A DNA stretch of 64,000 nucleotides from Scortum barcoo (GCA_023238725.1 CM041540.1:2631001-2695000); one strand, 5' to 3'. Counted from the stretch's first letter, positions 47,588-61,384 are shown. Notes: generated by a model not told the origin, from the letters alone. Translations and numbers: made by a program.

Positions 47588-49042
47588 ATATGAGTTTCAC
47601 TGAATTCAGTCCGAACTTTACAAGAGCTGGGCTCATATTTTCAATAAAGAGGCTTTGAGACAGTAAATAATCATATATTATTTAAATGTACAATCTTCTG
47701 TTTCACTTGAAGTCATCCAGTCTGCAGAAGTTGGTAAAGTAAGTGGAAAAATCTGAATCTAAAGTGAGATAAAAACAAATATTTTTCCTTTCATTTTACA
47801 GCTTTAATCAGTATTTTCCTTTCAAACTTAAACATCCTTATCTTTAAAAGTAGAGAAAAGTAAAGTCTAAGTTCAAACACACACTTACTAAGGAGTAAAA
47901 ATCGCAGCCTCACTTTGTTTTGTTTGAAGTTTGTTTTCTTGTCCTGTTTCTTGTTTCTTCTGATCTTTTTTTGGTCTCTCTCTGTCGCACTAAGCCTATC
48001 TGCCCTTGCTCAAAGTCTGATGTTGACCCCGTGACCTTTGACCCCACATGCCGGCGCATCTCGGTCAGCCACCCGTGGATGAAGTGACATTCCTGTTAAC
48101 TGCCTGTCTCTCTGTCCTCAACCTCCATCGCTCAGACCCAAATAAAATATACACAACTCATATTTTAGACTCAAAAATGGCCACAAAATTCAACCAACAC
48201 TTCAAGTTTCCAACGAGGATGGAGCCAAATATCTTTATTTCTACCATGTTTGGAGTATGCATTGCAAAGAAAATGTTAAATTGAAGTATTTCTGACCTGT
48301 GGACTCTTCAGCTGCTGCATCACATCAATGGATTTTTTACAGCAGCTCATTATTCAAACCCTCAAACCTTTATGCAAGATTCCAGCGGAGACCCTAATGT
48401 TTCCAACAATACATCATAATATCTGTGGAGCCGAATGCTGAAATTGAAATGTGTATTAAGAAAAAAATAATAAGTACAGGACATTTTGAACATTCCTGTG
48501 GTTCAATGCATGTGATATGATATTGAATATGTCATTCAGCGTGAAGAGCAATGTGGCATTGGAGGCACATGAAGACCCGACGGTGAAAAGGACATTTTGC
48601 ACAATGCAAAAAAGTTTTTGAAAGAACACTTAGTGCACGTTTCCTCTTATAAATTTAAAAACTTGGATGAATAAGGTACAAAAATGCACCATCTATCAAT
48701 CCAGTAAACGTGAGCTAATTCAGACTTTAGATGGATATGACTGGATGTGATTCTCTGGATGTGAAGCTTGTGCTTCAGTTTAACTACATTTGCAAAAAAA
48801 ACATAATTTAATTTGTTTTAATTGTTCTGTAAACTCTTCATACATGCTAAAATACATGTCTAATCTTGAACTTAGATTAATCAAGTCAAAAAAAATATAA
48901 GAATGAATCAGAAAAAGTGGAAAATTATGGCTTTAGGAGGTTACAAGTACCATTGTGAGACTTAAAATCCATGAGCGTTTGATTATGAGGTTGTCACACT
49001 GGGAAATAAAAGGTAGTAAGATTGTTTTTGTGATGCAAACTC
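47588..49042. other. Spacer between the two tRNA genes
   Basis: AT-rich. The sequence after copy 1 (GGCTTTGAGACAGTAAATAA at 47651) matches that after copy 2 (GGGTTTGAGACAGTAAATGA at about 49268), showing the tRNA was duplicated with flanking DNA. No other gene seen. Confidence 0.6.
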
Positions 49043-49153
49043 TGTCAGGAGTGGGATTTGAACCCACGCCTCCATTTGGAGACCAGAAGTCCCTTTGTTC
49101 AGGAAGGAGTGGAACCTTGAGTCTGGCGCCTTAGACCGCTCGGCCATCCTGAC
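49043..49153 (-). tRNA. tRNA-Leu(CAA) with 27-nt intron, copy 2
   Basis: The acceptor, D, anticodon, variable and T arms are the same as copy 1, with box B GGTTCAAATCC and anticodon CAA. The intron is also 27 nt. Its last 17 nt equal those of copy 1, but the first ten (GTTCCACTCC versus GGCTCTTAAC) differ almost entirely. Downstream there is no TTTT within the first 25 nt other than the T run matching AAAAA at about 49024-49028. Probably functional. Confidence 0.94.
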
Positions 49154-50160
49154 AACTGTGTGACAAAACTCGCCATCGGCAGGATCAATAACCATTTTAG
49201 AGAAGAGTTTGACCAATTCTTCTTATGATTGTTCACCTGAAATATCCCACAACTGTGCATCATAACGGGGTTTGAGACAGTAAATGATCAAATTTCCCTA
49301 AAAATGTCATCAACAGAAGTTATTAAGAACTTCATGACTGATTGATAAACTTAAAGATGTGCCTTTGTAATGGCTTTTAAATCTTTTATAACATATCAAC
49401 AAGAATTAATTATTGAGAATCTGCATTAATATCATCCATCACTGTCTTTTAATTTCCAAATTAAATGACTAAATACTTAATTTGTCCATAAAAGTGTTTT
49501 CTGGTCATCAACGGGAGGACATAATTTATCAGTGTCTTCCAAAACTTTTATAAATCAGTTCAAAAATAGATATTTTTCATGATGTGACAAAGCTGTGATT
49601 AAGGTTTGGTTGGTTTTAAATGGAAAAAATCATGTTTTGTTCTGACTTTAGCACTTCCTTGAGGCCATGACGCCTTCCTTGTTGCTGTGGTAACAATAAT
49701 AAACACTTGGTTATGATACGGGAACAATCCCGTAATGACGGGAGGTCATGGATGACCGTTCCAGGTTACAGTCAGATCGTTTTTCTGACTCATCCATCCT
49801 CCTTCAAATGTGAACTTTGCCATCTTATGATAACACCGCCCGACTTCCTGCTTTGCTCCGGATGAACACGAACTATTCGTTTTAAGGTTTCGTCACTTGA
49901 ACATAAACAAATGTTGTTTTTTGGACGTTTGTTGGAACGACTGTTGTTTCTTATTGGAGGACAATGTGTTTGATTGAGGTGTTTATGGGTGTTGTTGTCA
50001 CACAGGGCAAGAAAAAGTTGAAAAAAAGAGAAATAATTGTTTTTTTGTAAGAATTATAGTGACCCACAATCCATCCAACCATCCATCCACGGGAATGTGA
50101 GCTATTTTTGTTTGAGCTGAAAGACGGTATTCAAACACCTCATTATTACAATGCCCACAG
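49154..50160. other. Intergenic, nothing recognised
   Basis: AT-rich, unique-looking sequence. No gene, RNA or repeat family recognised beyond the tRNA-flank duplication. Confidence 0.4.
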
Positions 50161-50319
50161 GTGTGTGTGTGTGTGTGAGGTGTGTGTGTGTGTGTGTGTG
50201 TGTGTGATGTGTGTGAGTGAGAGTGTGAGACATGTCAGATGTGAATGATTTATGAGTATGTAAATGAGATTGTTGAACTGTTGAAGGACAGTGAAGAGCA
50301 TTGTATGGGCAGCACATTT

Positions 50320-50366
<47 letters not shown>
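50161..50366. repeat. (GT)n and (CA)n microsatellites in opposite sense
   Basis: GT run at 50161-50219, with short interruptions, and CA run at 50321-50366. They are about 100 bp apart and mutually complementary, so the single strand could pair across the intervening loop. Confidence 0.95.
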
Positions 50367-50368
<2 letters not shown>

Positions 50369-51364
50369 ATTCTGCTCTGTCAAAGCTGCCAATCTAAAAC
50401 TCAGTTTACTCTCCATCTCAAATGTGCAATAAACATTATCCGCATTTCTGAGCCAGTGAAAATTCATCATTTAAATGAACTGTTTACATTACAGAGCGCC
50501 TTTTAAATGAGCCACTTCTCCAAAACACTGAAAATACTGAGGTTTGATGAGCTTTATAACCACATTTATGATTTTAAAATGACTGTTTGAAGGTTAAAAA
50601 TGTGAGATATATTTTCGTGAAGGGATAATACAGATGTGTATGACACCTTTTTAACAAATGGGATTCTGCTAATACTGCCTTAAAATCCGAAAAAGATGAT
50701 GTTCGCAAAGAAAAAGCCTAAAACCCTAAAATAAAAAACACACGGCACAATGCTCCCGTTGTACAGACGTTATGTAATGGGCTTTTATCGTTCTGTATAA
50801 AAACACACACAGACCGTCTTCAGGGTGAAGTAATCACACAAGTGAAAGCCAAAAGCACAAGCTCTGTGCAGCTTTATTCAATTAATACAGTGTCAAAAAT
50901 AATATTTCCAGTGTCCTTTATACACTATATAACCAAAATTTTGCAGTAGCAGGGGGCTTTGTTGAATGTTTTACCTCGTTTAATAAAGAAAAACGGATCA
51001 GACAGATACATTAGAAAATGTTTTTTTAAATGTTGTGCACTTAAATGGCTATTTTATAGAAAGAAGATCAGTTACTATGAATTTCTACCGTGCAGATTCA
51101 CACTTAAGATGCACACAGCCACCCTTACAATGGACAGAAAGTTTTATTTTCACCTTGCTCGAGTCACACAGTACGCTGATATTTTGCTTTCTGCATGTTG
51201 TACCTCAGCAGACGGAGAGATTACACTGATTTTATCCCAATTCATCCGGAAAAGATGCCAAGAAAATCGTATGTAAAAAAACAAGTTGGAGCCTGAATAT
51301 TTGACAAGACAGTTCACACAAGATGATCAAATGTGCACATTTCTCACAGATACTTGCAGCTTTT
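50367..51364. other. Intergenic, nothing recognised
   Basis: AT-rich. The 105-codon open frame at 50959-51276 has no recognisable domain or gene context. Confidence 0.4.
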
Positions 51365-51745
51365 TGAGGCTTTACTCATGCACATCATTGCTTTAGGCTA
51401 AATGTTAATGTCAGCTTGCTAACATGCTAATAAAGAGATGTTTATCATGTGCACAATCTTATTTAGCTCTGAATAGTTAGATAGTTAGTTGTTAGTTTTG
51501 CAGGCATCCGGTCAGAAATTAAAATATAGTACTTGACCTGATGAGGGCGCCAAAATGGAAAATTAGCAAAGGGATTACGATTCATGAGTCAAATTTAAAG
51601 GCTAAAAAATCCAATAAGTGTTGGGAATTTTGACTTGAAAACACAAATATCAGCCTCATAGTGGCGCCATTTTAAAGTAGTGCCACTAAAATTGATAAAA
51701 TATTAACTGTAGGGACATCATGGCGGTGTCATGGATAACAACGTT
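51365..51745 (+). repeat. Dispersed fish repeat (GTCAGCTTGCTAACATGC family)
   Basis: Contains GGCTAAATGTTAATGTCAGC, TTGCTAACATGCTAATAAAG, TTAGTTTTGCAGGCATCCGG, CTTGACCTGATGAGGGCGCC, AATAAGTGTTGGGAATTTTG and CAGCCTCATAGTGGCGCC in family order. It is the most complete copy in the window. Confidence 0.65.
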
Positions 51746-54589
51746 GACCAAGTAATCGCAAAGGTTCTTCTTTATTTACTGTCATTTTTGTCCCCAAAAG
51801 TACTTCAAAAACTGACTTTCAAGACTTTAACAGATTACTTCCTAAAAGCTTGGCCTTCACGCTGAAATACCAGAACGACAGGCGAATGTTTAAATCTCCT
51901 CTTCATCTTCTTCTTTTGAGAAGAACCGCAGATGTTTGACAAACCCGGCCGGGCGCTCTGTGATCTCCGTCGAAAAGGTGTCGTTACTGACGTATTTTTT
52001 CTCTTTCTGTCGCTGCTGTGATTCGATTGAGGGTCATAAAAGGCTTCCTGCTCGGCCGCGGCTCGTGTAATTCGCATCAACCCCTGGATTGAATCAGTAT
52101 TTCATACTTCCTCTCTGAGGAAACGTGACACAGATTGCCGTAAAAGGAGTGAAAACAAGACGACTCGAAGGCGGCCGCGCACCCTGAAGTACTCTGCATC
52201 AGTCATTTGTGTTTTGAAGGACTCCTTTTAGAGTATATAAAACTTCAAGATTGGGAGTGTGGAAATGATAGATTTTCAAATTTTCCTGCATCAGTGTGAA
52301 CATGGGGAGCACTCTGCTGAAATGATTTTAGCTGTGTTCGGAGACGAGGAGGGAAAAACAAGAAAAAAACCTTCATCCTGACAGCTCCTGCCTGACTCTT
52401 AAGGCCAAATATTGCCCTCATATATCATCAGACCGATGCGCCGTCCATCGATCTCGCCCTGCTCCGTGTCACACAGAAAAAAAAATAAAAAATAGGTATA
52501 ACATCAGGCAGTAGGATGTAAATTGAACAGCATGTGAGCGAGGCGACAGCACATTTAGGATGTTATTTAAGAAACCCCCCTATTCAGTCCTCGCCGGTGT
52601 AATGACGCTGTTTTTCAGCAGCACACCCACTCCCCACACTTCTTCCCTCTCTGTGAAATAAAAACCTTTTTTCTCTCATGTCTCTGTAATAAACCCTTTG
52701 AAGAGAGAGAATAACAGTGTTTTATGTTTCATAAAAAAGGCAGAGGAAGATGTGGTATCAGGCGTGACTGAAAAATACAACTAAAACTAACTACGTCTTA
52801 TTTTTTTCACTGATTACCAACATAAAAGCATTTTGTTTAATTATATACCTTTAAAATTAAGTTCATTTTTAAGTGAAATTTGTATGAAAGAACTCAGAGC
52901 GGGATGAACTTTACAGGCCGAAGGTTCGTAAAGAAAAAACTCGCTGACGCTCTATTTTATGCCCCCGTCTGTGAACAGGATACAGGATTGGAAAGTGAGT
53001 ATTGATCGGGAGGGGAATCATACAGAACCGGGTTCATCTTCTCCACAATTATGGAAGAAACAAATTGAGCGATTCCTCGAGTCCATTAAGGAACAAATAG
53101 AATATCTCACTTACATCAATACGGGACTTGTTAACAACGCCGCCAATGTGCCGGGAAAGATTAATTACCCCCCGCACATCACTTTTGTCTCACTCTTTTT
53201 TTTTTTTAAACTCTTAGAGCGCTGCCAACTGTTGAGTAGGGGAATGACAGTTTTTAATTCACTGTTTGACATAATGCAGACCAAGGATGAGAAGATACTG
53301 GTGGCTAAATGTAGTCAACATATGCAGAAAAATAAATGTAAATTTGTCTTTCAACACTTTTTTTAGCAGTTTCTCTCTGCTGAGCAACACGTCCTCCAAA
53401 CTAAACTGTTTGTTAATGCAGAATATATAAAGCGTTGATGTTTCTTGGGTTAGCTCGCAGGCTTTTCTATGTTTGTTGACAACTCTAAAGCAAGTCAATG
53501 TTCTTTTATTAAAAATTGAGGATATTACGATGTTTAAAGCAAAAGATGTCGCTTGACTTTGCGGTTTAAATGACAAACTCACAGAAAATATAGTCAGGAT
53601 GTAGTCCTCTTTAGCTTTACTGAGAGTTTTAATGTCTTTCAGCTCTTCGTTTTGATAAGATAAGACAAGACAAACTTAATTAATCCCACATCAGGGAAAG
53701 TTACTCATCAATGAATATGAAAAAACCCCCACAAAAAATGGACATAAAATGGCATAAATACACTATAAACATAGATAAATACACTATATATATCTTAATT
53801 TAGTTTTTTTACATCCGTTACTTTAATATTTGGCTCAGTCTCACCACTCGAATCAATCAGCGCTGATTCAGCAGCAGCAGCAGCAGGTCATTGGTTTCAT
53901 CAAACAGTACAGATGATTTTTTTTTTTTTAAAGAGCTTTTTCAGAGAAAACAGTTGCCTGGAAACAACGAGAGCGACTGAAAGACTGAAGCAAAATATTA
54001 AATAAGTTTTCTGGCTGTGAAACCCCCCAAAAAAACAGAACCTCTGTGGATCAGAAGAGTAGAGATCCTCATTACGAAGACGCCTTTTAATATTCCCACA
54101 GTCCGTTCATCCTTTGTTAATATAAAAGTATTGATTATAGCAGCCTTAACGCAGACGTGTATTATTGACTTTGTCATCTCTGTCTTGGAACGAAAGCACG
54201 CAGAGTAAACTTACAGTAAAAATGTTGAACTGTTCCTGCAATAGTTCATTACATCAGCTTTTAGGATCTTCTGCCAATCTTTAGTGCGTCCAACAAACTC
54301 TTTGATCACTGACTCACTTTAGACGGCCTAATGAGGGAAACGAACCCTTTAGCTCGGGCCGTGTTGGTGCTTTGCTCTACGCGCTGACCCGAGCGGGCGA
54401 GGAGGAGGGTGCTCGACTGTCTTGAAAAACATGGCGGCGGGTGGAGAAGGCTGCGAAACAAAGAGCAGGTAGATTGATGATTGATTAGCTGCGGCTGTCT
54501 GGCTGACTGAGACTCATTGGCAGCCGTCACTTTGATGAATTACACTGCTGAGAAAAACACACTGCACTCTGATTACTGCCAGCAAGACG
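51746..54589. other. Intergenic; LINE-type tail at 53653-53704
   Basis: A reverse-orientation (GATAA)n tail followed by TTAATCCCACATCAGGGAAA at 53653-53704 is a retroelement 3' end. CAG triplets occur at about 53870-53887 and a T run at about 53919-53930. 52930-53190 is GC-balanced unique sequence. No gene supported; the 135-codon frame at 52959-53366 runs through a T homopolymer and has no domain. Confidence 0.4.
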
Positions 54590-54620
54590 CGTGTGTGTGT
54601 GTGTATATATATGTGTGTGG
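54590..54620. repeat. Short GT/TA microsatellite
   Basis: GT run passing into TATATATA and back into GT. Confidence 0.9.
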
Positions 54621-57210
54621 TGGGGTTGATGGCCTTTAAATAGCCTTTGTTCGGGCATGCATGTACAGAGCATGTGTGCACGCTGATGTTCGTGGCTTGG
54701 AATCGATCTGCAGGTTCGTGTTTAGCGGATGCCGCCAGCGTTGTTTCCATGCTAATCCGCCTGCGTCCACATCCGCACACCCCCCCAAAAAAATCCCCGT
54801 TTAGTATTCAGCCGGAGGAAGCACCCACATCCCCCACAAGTCTGGCCCAAGGTCCCTACGCCGCTCGTATACAGAAGGCGATTTGTTCATATTTAACAAG
54901 CCGGGTGACAGGTATGTACGTTTTCATTGTCCCTCGGCTCCACCTGCCACGGGATGCGCTGAATAATTTACACCCGCAAAGGCCGCGCCTTGTCTTTTGA
55001 TCCGCCGAAGATCAAGATCTGAGTGAAGCGTTGAAATTATGGGCCGATTTATTTAATAAAACATTTCGGGGAGGCTGGACCTACGGCTGTGCCTGATTTA
55101 ATGTGGGTGGTTTTGAAGCTGCTGACTGCTCACATTTAGGGCTGAATGTGTTTTTAAATGTGCACATTTTTCACAAAGGGAAACGACGTTCGGTGCGAAA
55201 GGTGACCGTGGCTGCTGTTGCTCATGTTTCAGATGCTCCCGCCTCGACATCACACCTCTGAATATCACCTTTCAAACGATCAGGATGCCTTCTCATTTAC
55301 AGTAAGAGGCTCATAAAGCAGACAACTTCAGTGGGTCTATATGGTCTTGGAGGGTGAAACAAACACTCAAAGGTCCAGATCTTCATTTAGAAACATGCTC
55401 TCAGAAGTCAGTTCATGATAAAAACAAAGAGTTCAACCATTTGTTTGATCTTAAACTTGGAAATCAGTCGTTGAATCGTTTTTTCAGACTCAGGATACGC
55501 CCTGTACGCCGACTCTTTATCAACTCTTCTTCTTAAACGGGCGATCAAACTTCTGCAACTTTGAGCTGATTTACTGCTTCTCAAAGTCGGTGCATTTCAC
55601 TTGAACCGGCAGTTTTTTTGGTGATTTACAACACACGAGAAAGTGTTTTTTAAATGTTCGCGGACTTCAAGAAGACGGCCTGAAGAAAAGCAATCAAACC
55701 TGACATCAAGAAGAGGTGCTGAGTCAGTCTGACCTTCGAGTAGACCTCCAGAAGTTAAACAGTATTGTGACAAAATGTCCAAGTTGAGCTTATTTTGGAC
55801 GTCCAAAATGACCCTAAAGATGTGAGATGTTCACATACCTCACCTGAACTGCACATCTTACATAATCCTTGTTTACTTGGGGTGAACCAACATCTTTACA
55901 AGCAACAACCCATCAATAGTTTATAAGAATAACAGAAATAAAAAGACCTGACAAAGCCATTTCATATGAGAGAAACTAACAGTGGACAAGGCAGATATGA
56001 GGATGGTCTTGAAGTTATAGAGAGTTTAAAGTCTTAGAAACCTCACAAAAGATGGATTACTGGATTAATGGAGATGATGCAGACGTCTCTCCAGCATCTT
56101 GTGTTTGCTTTGTCTCTGGTTTACATCAACAAATGGATGTATTATAACTTTTAATATCATAATTACACTTTAGATTCTTCAGGAAAATACACTTCATGGC
56201 CCTTTTTTTATGTGCTAACAGACAAATGTTCAAATGAACACAAACAAACAGTGCTGAAGTTGAAGGTTAATCCCAGACGAAGTACCTGATGGACTTTTCT
56301 CAGATTGCTGGGTTGAAGCTGTTGATAGCTTCAAATATTTAAAGGTGTTGTCTGCAGTCCTGGAGAAAGCTGGTTAATATTTGAACTCTGCAGCCAAACA
56401 AACACACCCCCGTGTCTTCAGCGGCAACGAGGCCCGATCGACAACGAGACGAAGCATCAATTCAAACTTTTTTATATGCTGGAATCATGATGGAGATATT
56501 ACAGCATCTTTTTTTAATCTGTTTGTCGCAATTAAATCACAGCGAAATCTGTTTGTTTTGGGATTACACCGCCGTAGTAAACCATATTAAATTAGCCCTA
56601 ATGTGTTACATACAGCGAATATTTATTGATTTTGACGCTGCCTCTCAGTGGAGACAGACGCAGAGGAGATTATTGACAATAAATTCAGATTATCTTGTGG
56701 TCAAACTCGCTGTCGTCCAAATTGTTTCTTGCGCTCGAGCTCGAGTTGAGTGCTGATATGTTTGTTTCTCATCTACAGAGCCAAAGCAGGGTTTGAACAC
56801 CAGAGTTTCTTACAGCACGCACACAAAACTTTGAGGAGTGTGGCTCTAGCAGATGGTAATGATGGACAGATTAACTTGAAGTTGTAACTTGAAGGCAAAG
56901 GTCAGCAGAGCTCAGTCAGTCAGTGATGATGATAATGACGATAACAGTATATAATAATAATTGTAAAATGAATGTATGAAGTGTAATACTACTACTACTT
57001 ATTATATTAATAATACTTTAAGAATGACTTTATTGTTCCCCTGACTTTTCTTCTATTCAAAATTTCAGTTTGTCCATCACTTTAATTTATGACAAAATGT
57101 CTGTAAATGGCATAAAACTGCAGGTAAAATCATTTAAAAAAGCTCTGAACCAGACTGAGGAAAATATTGATGATGTTTTCTAAAACTGAACCAAATCATG
57201 TTTGTGTCTA
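54621..57210. other. Intergenic, nothing recognised
   Basis: GC-balanced near 54650-55000, otherwise AT-rich. No coding or RNA gene supported on either strand. Confidence 0.4.
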
Positions 57211-57292
57211 AACCTTTAACCGAACGTTTAACCGAACCTTTAACCAAACCTTTAACTGAACGTTTAACTGAGCCTTTAACCGAACCTTTACC
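57211..57292 (+). repeat. 12-bp minisatellite, about 6.8 units
   Basis: Units of the form AACCTTTAACCG with C/G and C/T variation at two positions, in some units alternating CTTT and GTTT. The length is a multiple of three, so it reads through as a Thr-Glu-Pro-Leu tetrapeptide repeat, but there is no gene context. Confidence 0.9.
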
Positions 57293-60200
57293 ACAGCGTC
57301 ATCTGATTCTGTGTGTCGTTCAGGACACTTATGGACAAATGTTGTATTATTATTTATTTATTCTCTTAAAGCTCCGAGTAAATACCTTCCTCCTCCTCAT
57401 CCTCCGGCATGTTTTGTCAGTTTGAATTGTCGCCCTCTTGGGGGAGTTTAAGACGCCTCTGGCAAAATAACGTACTTACAAAAAGACCTTCATTTCCAAC
57501 GCAACTTGAATTTCAAACCTGAGATATATTTTACACTGTTTAACATGTTCGTGCTGCATAACGTCCATCCTGTCACAGCGGGGTGATGCCGTGCCGGGAG
57601 CTTCACCTCTCACGGTCTAAATGTCGTTTCCATCATCTGATTCTTCATTTTTATTCGTGGCCTTTGCAGTTTCTCAAACCGTGAATAAAGTTTGGATATG
57701 AGCACAAAGCTCTCTGATCGCCCCCAGCGTCCTCCACGGAGGCCGACCTGGACACGCTGTGCCGTCCTCTCTGGCTCTTTTCCCGAGACTGCTGCAAGTT
57801 TTCGCTGAAAAACGAGAAGCCTGGCTCAGCTCAGCAGCAGTGTTTTCTCCCCACCACAGAAATAAATAACTGCACGTATGATGTTACAGTAAACGTGGAC
57901 GCCACTTCCATCTGTGACCTGTCCTTCGAGCGACGCAGGAAAAACACACCAAGGACATAAATCTAAAGCAAGACAATATTAAAATGAACTCTGGGCCTCT
58001 GGGAGTGAAGCAGCACTGCACAATAACAAAATAAAAACTGGAAAAATGGGAAATTAGTATTTAAAAATGCAGAAAACTCTATTATAAGAGCATGTTAAGC
58101 AATTATCTGTGTTGTTATTTGTTCTCATTGCACTGAGAAAGAGCTGCAAAAATACTGAAATCAGATGGTAAGTGTTGTAAGTAATAAGCATCCTAATCAT
58201 GAATTAAGAAGGTGCTTCCCAACCTCTGGTTCAGGGTCCCTTTAAGGGTCTGAAGGACAAATTAAGGCATCACAAGATAATTAACTGGACATGCAAATAG
58301 AGAACAACAAAATATGTATGTTTTTTGGGCTATTTTCTTTAATCTGTGCTTTTTTCCCCTTAGAAATGACCTGATATGTTCACCTTTTGAATTAAAAAGA
58401 TAAAACTAAATCATTATTTCATGTATGCAAATAACAACGAAGGGTCAAATGCAAGTATAGGTTTGTTTCAAGGGGTGGAATACCTGAATTAAATTCAACT
58501 TTGTCTTTAAAAGAAGTACCTGAACTGACATTATGATCAACCAAACTGTGAAATAAAAACCTTCCTCTCATGTTTCCTTTGCTTTGTTGACTTGAGTATT
58601 TGACAAGAAAGTTCAGTTTGATTACAAAGAACACGAGTGAAAACGAAGCCTAATTAACAGGCTCATAAAAACACCTTAATGTGGCAGAACAGCTCCTGAA
58701 ATCACACAGTAGATGTCAGGATTGTCCTTTTGCTCTGCACGAACAATAGACGCTGAGCTGTAGATCATTTGAGAATCACCGTCACAAAAACATCACACCG
58801 GCTGCATATTGATGGAGGAAATGGAGACGTACGCCACCAGAATAAAAGACAATAATGTCCTCAAAATCAAGATAAAAAAGGGACATAACTGCATTTACAC
58901 ATAGATTTTCATGCATTAATATGTTTTTTAATACTTTAATTCCATCCACATGCTTATAGAATCATATTGCATGTTAAATATTATTTGGATTTAATGTTTT
59001 AATTTGATTTTTGAGGTTATTTTGTATGTTTGCCTCCACATTTGCTGCTCTGAATTCTCTGAATCTGGTAGCTCTGTCACGATAAGACCTTTGTGTCTGA
59101 CACGAGCAGTGATCGAAGGACGCCATCAGTGGAAAAAGCCTCAGATTTGAGAATAAAAGCTGCAAAGAAACTTGAAACTGTGCTCTGCTGCAGCTTCACT
59201 TTACCAAACTGAGACGAGGACGCCCTCTAGTGGCCGATGTGAGTTTCTCCTAACAGGCCACAGTGACATTATGCACAAAAATGCATCTTTTTTATAAAAT
59301 ATACCAACTAAACTGTGTAATTATTACCCTTTTTAAATGTACTTTAGTAAAAGTTACTCTGGACTTCATATTTAAAGAAAACTTGCTAACACGCCATGTG
59401 GACAAAAGTAAGTGGACACTTCTAATCTACGTCTTTGTTATCAAATTGCACCGCTGTGATGTTATTGTGATTTTTTTCTGCCTCCTGGGAGAGGGATCCT
59501 TTTTCAGTTGGTCTTCCTGATGTTTTTTCCATTATTTTCACTTTAAAAGGGTTTTCTGGTTTTCTATTTATGTCATTTTATCTTCTATATTTTTATATCT
59601 ATTTTTTTGTACTTTTTTCATATTTTGTCTTCACTATTGAGAGCTGCTGTAACAAGTGAATTTCCCCGATGTGGGATTAATAATGTTTATCTTTTATTTT
59701 ATTTATATGAGGACAGAGGGTATTGCACAGATTGTAAATCCCATTAAGGCAAACTGTGATACTGTGCTAAATAAATTAACATTACTTGATTTAACTACTT
59801 TTGCATAGGTAGTGAATTTATTATTATGTTAATGTACTGAAAAAATCTACAGGATTTATCATAAAGTTTAACAGAAGAATGAACACAAGTTAAAACTTTT
59901 CTTCTTTGAGTGGTGTTTTGTCTCAGTGGATGCTCTTTTTTTGGACTCAGGTGTTTAAAAATCACATATATGTACCGTTTGGGTGTCCACATAGTTTAAC
60001 ATAAGAAAAGAAAGACGAGAGGGTGCAGAGAAATAAAAAGATGGAGCTGAGAATGATGCAAAAATTGATGAAGATTGGCACAATAAGGAAAACAAAATCA
60101 AAATCAAAATCAAACCTTTATGTTGATTGAATTACATATAATAGAATTATTATGATTTAATGCACCTCACCATGATTTTACTGTATTTCTGTCATTTAAA

Positions 60201-60744
60201 GGTGATAATCTGAAGGAGCAGGTGGATAATTTGTGGTTCAACATTTACGTCGTTCCTGATGTTTCTAACTATTTGAATCAACGGGATCTTTGTGGCTGTC
60301 AGACGCTTTGTCTTCGTCTTTTTTTCTCCTCCTCTCATCAGGCTTTCCACCGTCACATCTGTGTGTGACGGTGATTAAAAATGGAACTAATTTCCTTTAA
60401 TCGCAGGAGTCACGCCGTGCTCAGATTGGCATCCTTTCATTACGGACTTTAACGGCTGGCTGCTGTCGAATAACAGGCTTCGCTGAGCAGAACAATCCAA
60501 TAAAAAAAAAAAGAAAAAGTTTCTGAATGTGTAATAAGCGTTTCCTCGCCTCCCTGATATCTCCGCCGTCTTTCTGGTAACCTTCAGGTATCAGAAGAAA
60601 ATAACGCGCCGCTGAGAGAAACTTTTACTCAACGTCTTATGAGTTTATTAACGCTTCAGTTTGAACTTTGATTATTGGTTTGTTGCTGCAGGTGGATCAG
60701 ATCAGTGACAGGAAGTCCCCAAAAGGTGGCAGCACAGACTAATA
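57293..60744. other. Intergenic; LINE-type tail at 59620-59695
   Basis: 59620-59695 contains CTGCTGTAACAAGTGAATTT, CCCCGATGTGGGATTAATAA and a TTTATCTTTTA tail, a retroelement 3' end in plus orientation. 60375-60500 is GC-balanced complex sequence that could be a conserved non-coding element. Otherwise AT-rich with no supported gene. Confidence 0.4.
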
Positions 60745-61370
60745 ACATGTGTGTGTATGTGTGTGTGTTTTACTTTACTTTACTATCTTTGTGAGGACCT
60801 GTTACCAACAGAGTGAGGACACTTTTTGAAAGTGGTGATGTGTTGAAGAACATCTTTTCTTTCTGAAATGCAAAAGTGTAGTCACTGTCATTTTTCTTTA
60901 AAAAGTGAACAAATATTTGGAAAGCAGAGATGATATCAGAGAGGAAGGATGTTTGGCAATGTAAAAACAATGTGGAAAATTGTTGACATTTATTGGAAAT
61001 GAAGGACGTTTTTGGAAAAGTGCTAATACTTTTTTTTAAGTGTGATATTATTTTAGAGCGTCTTACCTTTCCAAAATACAAAATGTCATCCCTTTTATGT
61101 GTTATAATTTAATTTTTTGAAAAAGTGAGTGAAAGTGAGTAAGAACGATTTTGAAAATTATGGACATTTTTAAAAAGTGATAACATTTTTGAAAGTGATA
61201 TGTTAGAGAGCATCTTACCTTTTCAAAACGGAAAGTGTCGTCACTTTCATACATTATTATATTATATTTGTTGGCTAGAAAGTAATTTAATTTGGCATGG
61301 TGAAGATATTTTTTTAGAAAGTGAGAATATTTCTGTAAGATGGCGACATATTTAACCGGCTCTAAGAATG
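60745..61370 (+). repeat. Dispersed repeat rich in GAAAGTGA-type words, internally duplicated
   Basis: Begins with a GTGTGTGTTTTACTTTACTT stretch, then CTTTGTGAGGACCTG, a head familiar from fish repeats. From about 60820 to 61340, blocks like TTTTTGAAAGTG and GAGCATCTTACCTTTTCAAA recur at intervals of about 180-390 bp, showing internal tandem duplication with heavy divergence. Confidence 0.5.
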
Positions 61371-61384
61371 ACAACGCTGGTCGG

